A stretch of 64,000 nt of DNA from Nevskiaceae bacterium (lineage in GTDB: Bacteria; Pseudomonadota; Gammaproteobacteria; Nevskiales; Nevskiaceae): assembly GCA_004297005.1 (NCBI GenBank), contig SCVA01000039.1, positions 62,001 to 126,000 on the forward strand, read 5' to 3'. The translations under genes were made by a program, and so were the position numbers. Positions 35,583-44,177 of the stretch are shown one piece after another. Position 1 is the stretch's first letter; each line of letters opens with the position of its first letter. The notes under the pieces were generated by a model. It was not told the origin of the DNA. It was given only the letters and a program-made list of their open reading frames with translations, and made no database searches.

Positions 35583-35633
35583 GCGGACTGCAAATCCGCG
35601 TACGCCGGTTCAATTCCGACCCCAGCCTCCATT
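35583..35633 (+). repeat. attR: 51-bp copy of the tRNA-Cys 3' half
   Basis: Identical over 51 bases to 16538-16588. It carries the anticodon arm, T arm and 3' acceptor but no 5' half, so it is not a functional tRNA. It marks the right boundary of the 19-kb element and at the same time the left boundary of the decayed second element. Confidence 0.92.
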
Positions 35634-35720
35634 CCTGATCCGGAATGGAGATCGCGTCAGATCAAGGCGCTCACGATACTAAATCCACTCTTCCAAGGTG
35701 GTTGTCACACGCTCGTCTTG

Positions 35721-35749
35721 TTCTGCAATTTCGAGCTGACTTCCGCAAT
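35721..35749. promoter_or_regulatory. Paired TTCYGCAAT motifs, candidate arm sites of the second element
   Basis: TTCTGCAAT (35721-35729) and TTCCGCAAT (35741-35749) are 20 bp apart and begin 88 and 108 bases after the att copy, exactly as on the left side of the island. Confidence 0.5.
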
Positions 35750-36058
35750 TGATCCGCTCTTGCGTCCCCGTGACGGCCTCACCAGCCTGCCTTGTCTGTT
35801 CCGAATGTAGCTGTCCGTCATTCTGTCAGAGGCATGTGCGAGCAGCCCTCCCGTTTTCTCCCGGCCTTCCTTCTCGTCGCAGTCTGTGCCGGTCTTGGCG
35901 CGTAGGTCGTGGTACGGAAAGCCAGGATGCGTTCGTGCAACTCTCTCTCGGTCGTCTTGACCGCCGCCTGCATTGCACGCCTTGTCGAATGGGCTGAGAA
36001 AGGTCGTCTGAGCCAGCCGTTCTCTCATTAATAGCTTCGGTTGCGACGTCACCGTCAC
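35750..36058 (-). pseudogene. C-terminal remnant of a tRNA-Cys integrase (second tandem element)
   Basis: The translated fragment HDLRAKTGTDCDEKEGREK...LLAHASDRMTDSYIRNRQG matches the C-terminus of the left integrase almost residue for residue. The stop at the equivalent position is lost (TGA became serine), the stretch before box II is out of register, and everything upstream is missing. It retains the box II histidine that the intact integrase lacks. It lies the same distance from its att copy as the intact gene does. Confidence 0.85.
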
Positions 36059-36482
36059 CGCGCGGAATTCGCAGGGTGTGCTGTCGATGCATCCCCTCGA
36101 CGTCGTAATTTTTCGTGCGTCACTTCACCGAAAAGAACGGGTGGGCGCAGCAGAGCCAAGAGGAGTAGCAGATTGCTGCTTGTTGGGCAGTTTCGCTCGC
36201 TGCCTTCATAAATGCGTTCCGTATAGCGCTCGGCTACTGCCGATCCCAACGGGCGACCATTGTCTCCAGACAGTCCTGCCAGGCCAATTCGGCTGGTTCG
36301 CGGACCCCTGACCGGGGACGGTGCCGACAATTCGACGACCGCTGATGAGCTTACACGGCGTTACATTTCTGCGCCGCCGTGGAGGCGCCAAACTGCGGTC
36401 ATATACATGAATTTTGCATATCCAATGTCGATAAAAAGTCTTAACAGACTGTTGAGATTCAGTATTCGAACTAGGTGAGGCC
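36059..36482. other. Intergenic region before the Asp-box propeller gene
   Basis: About 420 bp with no gene I can support. It probably contains the last part of the decayed second element; no third copy of the tRNA-Cys repeat is present. The final 80 bases are A+T-richer and must hold the promoter of the 36483 gene; GGTGAGG at 36473-36479 can serve as its SD. Confidence 0.5.
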
Positions 36483-39400
36483 ATGATGAGTCTTCAGCGA
36501 GCAGTGAGAAGCATGTCGGAGGGTTTTGGGAGGGGCTACGAAGGAGCGCTCGGTGTCCAACGAGCACGCAGGCCGCCACTTGCCGTGGCCTGGGCGGCAA
36601 GCTTCTCGGTGCTGATGGTTGCCGCGGTGGTGGTTCAGCATCGCCTGCCATTCACTCAGGCCTTGAGCCCGGCTGCGTGTCCCGAAGGCTATGTCGCTCA
36701 GGATCCGCTTGAGGTTTCCAGGGAGCTCAATCCGGCCTATGCACGCGACCATGCCGCGAGCATCCGCCAGCAGTTTGGTAACAGCATCTGCGTTTCGCCA
36801 AAGCTACCGGAATCGCTGTTCGAGATCGGTGCTACCCGACGTGACAAGGCCCAGGTTGCAGGGCGTCCACTACAGGGTCTGCGCCGGGCCATTGAGCAGA
36901 AGGAGGCCATGCAGGCCGCCCAGGCCAAGCTTGCCAATGCGGCGGGCGAATGGGCCGACTACGGTCAGGGTCCGCAGGTTTCCGATCCGGCCTATCCGGC
37001 GGGCAATACCGACGGCATCCCCGAAGTGGCCGGCCGGGTCGATAACTTCGCCTACGACCCGGAGCACAAACGTCTGTTCGCGGCGGTAGGCAATGGCGGC
37101 ATCTGGATGAGCGAGGCGGTCGATGGCGATCTCGGTACCCTGGGCGATCTCTGGCGGCCGGTCGGCGACAAGTTGCCCTCCCTGGTTAACAGCGCCGTGG
37201 CCTGGACGCCAGTCGAGGGCGGCCGACTGATCGTGCTCACCGGCGAGCACACCATGGGTGGCAATTCCTATGTCGGTCTGGGCGTGTACTGGAGCGATGA
37301 CCTGGGCGAAAGCTGGAATCACGCCAGCGGCGTACCAGACGAGGCGCTGGCCTTCAAGCTGGCGGTTGACGGGTCCAATCCGAGCATCGTCTACGCCGCC
37401 ACCGGCAAGGGTCTGTTCCGCTCCGAGGACGCCGGCGAGAGCTTCGTCAACGTCAAGCTGCCGGTGTCGGCGGACTGCGCCGGCGTCGAGACGCTGGGGC
37501 CATGCCAGTTCGCCAGCTTCGTCACCGACGTGGTGGTGAAGGCGCCGGGCGGCTCCATCAACTTCGAGTGCGGCGCCGAGGGCTGCCCGGTGCTCGCGGC
37601 CGTCGGCTTCCGCGCCGGCGCCATCCCCTACGCCGACGGCACCCTGCAGGCGCCGGGCAACGGCCTGTACCGCTCCGACAGCGGCTTGCCGGACAGCTTC
37701 AGCCTGCTCAGCGCCGAATCGCCCAGCGGCCTGCTGCCGTTCGGCTTCGCGCAGCCGGAGCGGGTGGGGCGGGTGGAGCTGGGTGCCGCCATAGGCCCGG
37801 AGCAGGACCACGACTATGTCTACGCCATCGTCGAGGACGCGGTGTTGTTCAACGGCGGCTTCCCGCTGCTCGATATCGACGTGGGTCAGGACTTCGACCC
37901 GGCCATGCTGTGCGCCATCACCGGACCGCTGTCGCCCATCTGCGATCTGGTGGTCGGCGGGGTCGCCAGCGCCACCACTTTCAACGGCCTGTACGTGTCC
38001 TCGGATTTCGGCAGCAGCTGGACGCGCCTGCTCGATGATGTCGGGCTCTATACCAACGCAGTTCCCGCCGGCTCTTCGCTGGCGACGACGATCGCGCTGG
38101 GCGTCGGTCCGGGCGTGCAGTCTTGGTACGACATGTGGGTCAAGCCCGATCCCACCGCCGCCCAGGCCGGCGCGCCGACCCGTGTCACCTTTGGACTGGA
38201 AGAGCTGTGGGTCAACCGCCTGCCGCTGCCACCGGTCGGCCTGATCGAGAACACGCCCATCGGCTGGAACGTCTTCGGCGCCTACTTCGCCGGCGACACC
38301 TGCCTGTTCCTGATCGGCAATCTCGGCCTGGGCGAGAGCGCACCGATCTGTCCCGGCTACGACGGCCTGATCAATGGCACCACCACGCACCCCGACCAGC
38401 ACGACGGCATCTACATCCCGGACGAGGACGGCGGGGTCTGGCTGTTTGTCGGCAACGACGGCGGCGTTTACCGCCAGCACTCGAGCAGCGCCACCGACAA
38501 TTTCCGCAACGACAACTGGGGCCGGGGCGTCAATCAGGGCTTCTACACCCTGATGAACTACGGTATCGCGGTCGCCAACGACGGCACCGTGTACTACGGC
38601 CTGCAGGACAACACCTCGGGCAAGATCGAGCCCGAAAGCCGCCGCCAGGTTCGGGTCTACATTGGCGATGGCATGTGGGCGGCCGTGCATCCGGACAATT
38701 CGCAGATCGCCTACTACCAGACACCGGGCCTGGCCCTGGTGCGCACGCTCGACGGTGGCGCCAGCTACAGCTATATCGACAGCTTCGACGTCGGCACCGC
38801 GCATTTTCTATCGCCGTTCGTGATGGACCCGAAGGACCCGGAGCATCTGGTCGCCGCCGGCACCAAGGTGGCCGAGACCAGCAATGCCTCCACCGACGCC
38901 AGCTGGACGACGGTGTTCGAACTCGGCGTCGATGAGGTTAGCGGTGCGGCGCATATCACTCGACAGCGGCCGCTGGCGGTGTCCGGCGACAATATCTATG
39001 TCGGCTTCTGCGGTCCCTGCAATCTGGCCGGCAGCGATACCCAGTTCCAGCGCGGCATCGCCACCAACGTCGGCGGTGACAAGCCAGCGCAGCGTGGTAC
39101 CGGCGATGGCTGGCACTTCGCCAAGGCGGAAGGCCTGCCCAACCGCTACATCTACGAGATCGCGATCGATCCGGACAATCCAAAGACCATCTGGGTGGTG
39201 CTGGGCGGCTATTCGACCGCGCGCTGGGCGCCGCCCGGGCAGTATCTGGACGAAAACGCGGCGCTGGGCGAGGGCAGCGTCTACAAGTCCACCGACGCCG
39301 GCGAGACCTTCACTAACGTCAGCGGCAATCTTCCGGATCTGATCGTCACCGCCATTCTCAAGCGCCGTAACCAGCTGATCATCGGTACCGACATCGGCAC

Positions 39401-39764
39401 CTTCATCTCCAGCGATTTGGATGGCAAGGAGTGGGCGCCGCTGGGCGATCTGCCGGCGGTACCGGTCAACCAGTTGGTGCTCAAGCCGGACGACGACACG
39501 CAACTGTTCGCCGCCACCTTCGGTCGTGGCGTGCAGCACTATGTGATGACCGACCAGCCGGACGGCGGCAGCTCGTCTGGCGGCTCTTCGTCCGGAGCCT
39601 CGTCCTCCGGCGGGTCTTCCAGTGGCGGTTCTTCGGGCGGCAGCAGCGACGGGCACTTCGGTGGCAGTGCCGGCCTCGGCTTGTTGAGCCTGCTCGCGCT
39701 CGCGGCGGCCTGGCGCCGCCGCTTCAGTCGCGGCGGGTGGGGTCGACTTGCAAGTCGGGCTTGA
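36483..39764 (+). CDS. Giant exported Asp-box (BNR/VPS10-like) beta-propeller with GlyGly-CTERM-like tail
   Basis: A 1093-residue protein. ATG 36483 (or 36486) follows GAGG. An N-terminal membrane or signal segment lies at about 37-55. Asp-box motifs SxDxGxxW recur: WSDDLGESW, RSEDAGESF, SSDFGSSW, TLDGGASY, KSTDAGETF, the mark of sialidase/sortilin-type propellers. The C-terminus has a Ser/Gly-rich linker, then GSAGLGLLSLLALAAAWRRR, which fits the GlyGly-CTERM sorting signal cleaved by rhombosortase before surface release. No catalytic residues are evident, so a binding or scaffold role is possible. Its 3' end overlaps the convergent sulfatase gene by 41 bases. Confidence 0.85.
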   Translation: MMSLQRAVRSMSEGFGRGYEGALGVQRARRPPLAVAWAASFSVLMVAAVVVQHRLPFTQALSPAACPEGYVAQDPLEVSRELNPAYARDHAASIRQQFGNSICVSPKLPESLFEIGATRRDKAQVAGRPLQGLRRAIEQKEAMQAAQAKLANAAGEWADYGQGPQVSDPAYPAGNTDGIPEVAGRVDNFAYDPEHKRLFAAVGNGGIWMSEAVDGDLGTLGDLWRPVGDKLPSLVNSAVAWTPVEGGRLIVLTGEHTMGGNSYVGLGVYWSDDLGESWNHASGVPDEALAFKLAVDGSNPSIVYAATGKGLFRSEDAGESFVNVKLPVSADCAGVETLGPCQFASFVTDVVVKAPGGSINFECGAEGCPVLAAVGFRAGAIPYADGTLQAPGNGLYRSDSGLPDSFSLLSAESPSGLLPFGFAQPERVGRVELGAAIGPEQDHDYVYAIVEDAVLFNGGFPLLDIDVGQDFDPAMLCAITGPLSPICDLVVGGVASATTFNGLYVSSDFGSSWTRLLDDVGLYTNAVPAGSSLATTIALGVGPGVQSWYDMWVKPDPTAAQAGAPTRVTFGLEELWVNRLPLPPVGLIENTPIGWNVFGAYFAGDTCLFLIGNLGLGESAPICPGYDGLINGTTTHPDQHDGIYIPDEDGGVWLFVGNDGGVYRQHSSSATDNFRNDNWGRGVNQGFYTLMNYGIAVANDGTVYYGLQDNTSGKIEPESRRQVRVYIGDGMWAAVHPDNSQIAYYQTPGLALVRTLDGGASYSYIDSFDVGTAHFLSPFVMDPKDPEHLVAAGTKVAETSNASTDASWTTVFELGVDEVSGAAHITRQRPLAVSGDNIYVGFCGPCNLAGSDTQFQRGIATNVGGDKPAQRGTGDGWHFAKAEGLPNRYIYEIAIDPDNPKTIWVVLGGYSTARWAPPGQYLDENAALGEGSVYKSTDAGETFTNVSGNLPDLIVTAILKRRNQLIIGTDIGTFISSDLDGKEWAPLGDLPAVPVNQLVLKPDDDTQLFAATFGRGVQHYVMTDQPDGGSSSGGSSSGASSSGGSSSGGSSGGSSDGHFGGSAGLGLLSLLALAAAWRRRFSRGGWGRLASRA

Positions 39765-41463
39765 ACAGCTGCATGAAGCGGATGAACTCGAGCTTGCTGC
39801 CCTGGACCACCTTGAAGTCGCGGACCACCGACAGCGCTGGATTGCGGATCTGCGCCAGCGTCTCCTTGAACACCTGGGCGGAGACGCGGACGCGGATGTC
39901 GAGATCTGGCTCCAGGCCGCTGAGCACCTCGCTGACGCCGTTGCGGACGATGTAGGTGTAGCGTTCGGGCTCGTCGCTGAACTCGAAGCCGACCTGGATA
40001 CGCCGGTCGGCGCTGGCTTCGGCGTCGAGGTTGACCGCCATGCCGTCGAAAAACAGGCTCAGCGGCATGGTGGCGAGCATGGCCGGGGTCGGCTTCATGG
40101 CGTGCTCCGGCAGCACCAAGTCCCCGGTCAGCTCGTGCATGCTGACCAGGTACCAGTGGCGGGCATTGGGATTGCTTTCGGCCTCGCCCAGTGCCCGCAG
40201 TGCGGCGACACGCGCGGCCTTGAGTTCGCGGTTGTCGGGGGCCAGTTGCAGGGCTTGGTCGCTGAGCTGCAACACCCATTGATGCTCGCCGCTCTGGCTG
40301 GCTTTCACAACGGCATCGACCAATGCCTCGGTCCCTCCGGCCAGCTCGGCCCAGCGCTTGGCTTCTTCTGTCGGAGGCAGTGGCCGCAGCCGCGAGGGAT
40401 TACCGTCGAACCAGCCGAGATTGCCGCTGAACACGCTGCGCGCCGACCAGTCGGGTCGGCCGTAGAACTCCTGCAGATAGGGCGAGCTCGCCAGGTGCTC
40501 CGGTAACCGTAGGCGGCCGGCAATCTCGTCCGGACCGAGGCCCTGGTTGAACAGCCGGATGCTCTGGTCGTAAACAAAGCGGATCGCGTCGCGGTAGTCA
40601 CGCAAGCTGTCGCGGACTAGGTCCGCACCGAGCAGGGGCCGGCCGTGGCTGGGCACCAGCGCCTCGGGCGCGAGTGCGCGCATCCGGTCCAGCGAGGCGG
40701 CCCAGGCCTTGGGATCGCGGTAGCTGGTGCCACGGATGGTGTAGAGGTTGGGGAAGGCGCGGTAGAAGTTGTCGCCGCTGAGTAGGATGCGCCGCTCCGG
40801 CAGCCAGACGAATAATTGGTCCTCGGTCTCGCCCGGAGCGTGTAGCAATTGGAAATGCACCCCGGCGACCCGGTCGTCGAGTTGCTCGACAAAACTGCGC
40901 GTCGGCCGCAGCACTTGCATCTGGCTGTCTTGCCCCACGCCTAAGCGCGGGCCGATGCCGACGTTGACCATCTCGGCCTCGCTCAAGTAGTTCCCGTACA
41001 TGCGAAATGCGCGACGGGCGATGATCGGCTGCAGCTCACTGGCGATCTTGTCGATGTTGGCCAGCACCCCCGCCTGCGCATACACCGCCGGCGGCGCCTG
41101 GCCGGGCTTCAAGAACGCCGGACCACCGGCAATGTGATCGGGATGCGAGTGGGTGTAGATCAGCGCCTTGACCGGCTTGTCGCTGATCTTGCGGAATTCC
41201 GCCGCCACCGCCTCCGCGGTTTCCAGGCTCTCCATGGCATCGACCACAATCAGTCCGTCCTCGCCCTCGATCAGGATGGAGTTGGAGATGCCGTAGCCGA
41301 CCGCGACATGGATGCCCTTCGCAACCTCGATCACTTCGCGGCGGAATTCCTGGCTGTGCGCGCTGAGGGCGGCAGGGCTGCCGGCCGCCTCCGGCGGGGG
41401 TTCGATGCCGGAATGGCAGGCTGCGAGCAGCAGGCCCAGGCTGAGCGTCGGTGCGTACTTCAA
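39724..41463 (-). CDS. Alkyl/aryl-sulfatase, metallo-beta-lactamase fold (SdsA1-like), lipoprotein
   Basis: A 579-residue enzyme expected to hydrolyse alkyl sulfate esters. TTG 41463 is the only start that keeps the signal peptide and lipobox (LLLAACHSG); it overlaps the stop of the DUF1302 gene (TTGA) and has GAGG upstream. The MBL zinc motif is THSHPDHIAG (about 120-129). The family-typical segment DNFYRAFPNLYTIRGT is present, then the helical dimerisation domain (about 330-440) and an SCP2-like C-terminal domain (FFDGMAVNLDAEASADRR). SdsA1 family enzymes are about 630-660 residues. It ends the operon that starts at 46797. Confidence 0.88.
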   Translation of the reverse strand: MKYAPTLSLGLLLAACHSGIEPPPEAAGSPAALSAHSQEFRREVIEVAKGIHVAVGYGISNSILIEGEDGLIVVDAMESLETAEAVAAEFRKISDKPVKALIYTHSHPDHIAGGPAFLKPGQAPPAVYAQAGVLANIDKIASELQPIIARRAFRMYGNYLSEAEMVNVGIGPRLGVGQDSQMQVLRPTRSFVEQLDDRVAGVHFQLLHAPGETEDQLFVWLPERRILLSGDNFYRAFPNLYTIRGTSYRDPKAWAASLDRMRALAPEALVPSHGRPLLGADLVRDSLRDYRDAIRFVYDQSIRLFNQGLGPDEIAGRLRLPEHLASSPYLQEFYGRPDWSARSVFSGNLGWFDGNPSRLRPLPPTEEAKRWAELAGGTEALVDAVVKASQSGEHQWVLQLSDQALQLAPDNRELKAARVAALRALGEAESNPNARHWYLVSMHELTGDLVLPEHAMKPTPAMLATMPLSLFFDGMAVNLDAEASADRRIQVGFEFSDEPERYTYIVRNGVSEVLSGLEPDLDIRVRVSAQVFKETLAQIRNPALSVVRDFKVVQGSKLEFIRFMQLFKPDLQVDPTRRD

Positions 41464-43541
41464 AACGAATACCTCAGGCTGAGAGAAATATTGTCGCGGT
41501 CATGACGGGCATTGCGCTGTCCGGCGCCGGTGAACATCTGGTACTGCAGGCCGGCGCCCAGGTGCTGGCCGAGTTCGGCGTCGAGCAGGGCGACGCAGGT
41601 GATGCGGCCGGCGACATAGTTGTCGATCTGCGCCGGTGAAATGCCGTACAGGTCGTGTAGCAGCACCAGGGTTGGGTTCAGACGCAGCCCCGCTGGCAGG
41701 CCGGCATAGCTGAGTCGCAGCAGACCGCGATAACCGTAGGCCAGCTCGGTGGCGAAGCCGGAGGTCTGCTGGGTTGGATTGACCCGCAGCGAATCGGGTT
41801 CGCCATTTGGATCGCCGCTGCCGTCGGCGCCGGGGCTGTGATGGGTGCGATCACCCTGGCCTTCGAGCTGCAGCCGGGACAGCGCTGGCAGTCCGACGAT
41901 GTGGCTGAGGCCGAACTCCAGCGCCAGGGTGATCTGGTCGGCGCCGAACAGGTTGGAATTGCCCCAACTGCGCAGGCCGCTGACAACCAGTTGCCCGACC
42001 GGAAAGCGCTCGTAGCCTGTCACCAGCTCACCGGCCCGGTATTGCTCGATGCCGCGGTAGGCGGGCAGGAAGCTGGGGTAGGCGCGCTGGTAGCCGGGCA
42101 GGGTGAACAGGGCCAGGCCCGCGACATCGGCGGGAACCTCGACGTCCTCCTCGGGCAGGGCCGGCGCCTCGGCCGCGAACAGGACGTCGGTTAGCTGCAC
42201 CTGCAACGGTAGGTTGGGCCGGTAGGAGTACTCGGCTCCCAGCGACCAACGGCCCAGGTTGGTGCTGAGGCTGAGGCCGAACATCTGCAGGTTTTCCGGG
42301 TAGGCGAAGTAGGGCTGCACGCTGTCGACCGGCAGCGGCTCCAGGCCGACCGGATTGAAACTGGCATTGAAGCCCTCGCAGGCAGCGAACACCGCGAGGA
42401 AATCGTTGGTCCTGGCCTCGCGCGTGCAGGATTGCTGTGCCGCATAGACGTTCAGGTAAGGCAGGCGGCTGTGGTAGTTGAGAAAGTACAGGCCTAGTTC
42501 GGTGCCGTCGTTGAAATCGGCCGCGTAGTACTTGAGCTGCAGGCCGTACTGGCCGCTGTCGCGTGGATAGCCGTGGCCGGCGGGCAGCATGTAGGCCGTG
42601 CGGGTGCTCTGGCTGATCAGACCGGGAAAGCCGGGCGGCCGGTACTGGCGCTCCGGGTCCTCGGCGAACTGGCCGATGCCGGTCATCAGGTAGCGGCCGT
42701 CGCCGAGCAGATCGCTGGTCGAAAAAAAGCTGCCGGCCTGGTCCGGCAGCACCGGCACCCACTGCAACTGGTAAAGCGCCTCGAAGGACCAGTGGCCGCC
42801 CAGGGTTCCGGCCAGCAGCGCTGCCGGCACCGGCCTGGCCACTTCGTTGATCTGGAAGCCCGGCATGCGCGCAACGGTGGCGTCGAGCGGGTTGAAAGTG
42901 TTGAGCGTGTTGAACAGGGTGAGATTGGATTCGCCCCAGTTGATCGTCTGGTTGCCGACCGTGAGCGCCAGCTCGCGCCCCTCGTCCAGGCTGAAGCTGC
43001 CGGTGACATAGGCGTCCAGCCATTTGTAGCCGCGGCCGAAGTCCTCGGCGATGGCTCGGGCGCGGGGGGTGCGCGCTGGCTGGTACAGCGTGTTGCTGTG
43101 GCGGTCGTCGAAATCGTCGTTGACCGGGTCGTAATAGAAAAGGCCGCGCAGTTTGGCGCTGAGCGGGCCCCAATCGAGGACCAGCTGCGGTGTCAGCTTG
43201 GTGGTTGCGGCGACCAAGTCGTAGCGCTCGTAGTTGAGGTTGCCGTTGTCGCTGTTGCTGCCGGCGAACGCGCCTTCGGCATCAATCAGCCGCTGGTTGG
43301 GTTCAAGGTCGCCGGTAGCCGACATGCAGTCGTCGGCCAGGCAGAGCTCCTGCTGACCCGGCACATTGAGCTTGCCGATCAATTCGTTGGAGCGCTGCTG
43401 CACGCGCCAAGCAGCGCCGATGCTGTAGAGCCCGCTCAGCTCGGCGTTAAAGCCGCCCCGCTGCCAGTGCAGGTCATCGCTCCAGCAGCTACCTGCCCGC
43501 GCTAGCAGCAGGACCGTCGTCATGGTCGTTAGTCGACGCAT
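41460..43541 (-). CDS. DUF1302 outer-membrane beta-barrel protein
   Basis: A 693-residue protein with a signal peptide (MRRLTTMTTVLLLARAGSCWS) that ends in an aromatic residue (SLRYSF), typical of outer-membrane barrels. It carries DUF1302 landmarks shared with the fusion at 59503-63204: NDDFDDRHSNTLYQPART, INWGESNLTLFNTLN, DATVARMPGFQ. DUF1302 proteins commonly pair with DUF1329 proteins in clusters for hydrophobic substrates, where export or uptake across the outer membrane is suspected. GGAGGAGAA precedes ATG 43541. The stop overlaps the sulfatase start, so both are coupled. Confidence 0.88.
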   Translation of the reverse strand: MRRLTTMTTVLLLARAGSCWSDDLHWQRGGFNAELSGLYSIGAAWRVQQRSNELIGKLNVPGQQELCLADDCMSATGDLEPNQRLIDAEGAFAGSNSDNGNLNYERYDLVAATTKLTPQLVLDWGPLSAKLRGLFYYDPVNDDFDDRHSNTLYQPARTPRARAIAEDFGRGYKWLDAYVTGSFSLDEGRELALTVGNQTINWGESNLTLFNTLNTFNPLDATVARMPGFQINEVARPVPAALLAGTLGGHWSFEALYQLQWVPVLPDQAGSFFSTSDLLGDGRYLMTGIGQFAEDPERQYRPPGFPGLISQSTRTAYMLPAGHGYPRDSGQYGLQLKYYAADFNDGTELGLYFLNYHSRLPYLNVYAAQQSCTREARTNDFLAVFAACEGFNASFNPVGLEPLPVDSVQPYFAYPENLQMFGLSLSTNLGRWSLGAEYSYRPNLPLQVQLTDVLFAAEAPALPEEDVEVPADVAGLALFTLPGYQRAYPSFLPAYRGIEQYRAGELVTGYERFPVGQLVVSGLRSWGNSNLFGADQITLALEFGLSHIVGLPALSRLQLEGQGDRTHHSPGADGSGDPNGEPDSLRVNPTQQTSGFATELAYGYRGLLRLSYAGLPAGLRLNPTLVLLHDLYGISPAQIDNYVAGRITCVALLDAELGQHLGAGLQYQMFTGAGQRNARHDRDNISLSLRYSF

Positions 43542-43592
43542 TGGTATTAGTTCTCCTCCAGTGACCCAAGGCGCGTCGGCACGCGCCGCCTT

Positions 43593-44177
43593 TCAAATCC
43601 GCAAGCCGGCCTCCTCCAGGCAGCGAACCAGATCGACGATCCGGTCCTGTCCCCAGAAGCGGTGTTCCGCGAACCGGAAGCTGGGCACGCCCCATAGGCC
43701 CAGCTCGCCGAGCTGTTCGGTGTTGCGCTCCATTGCCTCCAGGCCCTTGGGATCGTCGAACGCGCGTAGGCAGTCCGGCCAGGACAGGCCGGCCTGTTCG
43801 CAGACCCTGCGCATCGGACGTTCCTGGGCCAGGTCGGCGCCCTCGGCCCAGATGGCATGCCCGGCGGCCAGCACGAAAGCGGCGATCCGATCCTGACGTT
43901 CGGCCAGCTCGCACAAACGCAGGCAGCGCCATACCGCCTCGCCGAGCGGGTCATGGACCGGACCGAAGGGCAGGCCCAGTCGCTGCGCCTCGCGGCCGGC
44001 GTCGCGCAGGATGTAGAGCCGCTTGGCCGGAGGCACCGGTTGTCCTCGGGTGACCATGGGTCGCACGCCGCGAAACCGCAGGCGCACCCGAAAGTCCGAG
44101 GGCAGCGCGAAGATTCGCGGCGCCGCCAGGTACGAATACGGACTCCGGAACGAATAGAAGAACTCGACCGTGCTCAT
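43593..44177 (-). CDS. 2-hydroxychromene-2-carboxylate isomerase/DsbA-like protein
   Basis: A 194-residue thioredoxin-fold protein starting MSTVEFFYSFRSPYSYLA, where SPYSYLA is the hallmark of the HCCA isomerase/kappa-class GST family. The C-terminal LGLWGVPSFRFAEHRFWGQDRI (cis-Pro loop VPS and GQDR motif) completes the signature. Family members isomerise aromatic degradation intermediates using glutathione. ATG 44177 overlaps the stop of the related gene upstream (ATGA). Confidence 0.88.
   Translation of the reverse strand: MSTVEFFYSFRSPYSYLAAPRIFALPSDFRVRLRFRGVRPMVTRGQPVPPAKRLYILRDAGREAQRLGLPFGPVHDPLGEAVWRCLRLCELAERQDRIAAFVLAAGHAIWAEGADLAQERPMRRVCEQAGLSWPDCLRAFDDPKGLEAMERNTEQLGELGLWGVPSFRFAEHRFWGQDRIVDLVRCLEEAGLRI

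Noticed and set aside
35583-35633. Possible second tRNA-Cys gene
   Set aside because: Only the anticodon arm, T arm and 3' acceptor strand are present; the 5' half and D arm are missing, so it is an attachment-site copy.
36059-36482. Third tRNA-Cys-derived att copy marking the end of the second element
   Set aside because: I looked for the anticodon-arm and CCCAGCCTCCA sequences between the integrase remnant and the propeller gene and found none.
36870-38804. 644-residue antisense open frame inside the Asp-box propeller gene
   Set aside because: Composition is repetitive Ala/Gly/Val/Asp, typical of a reverse shadow; the plus strand has clear Asp-box motifs.
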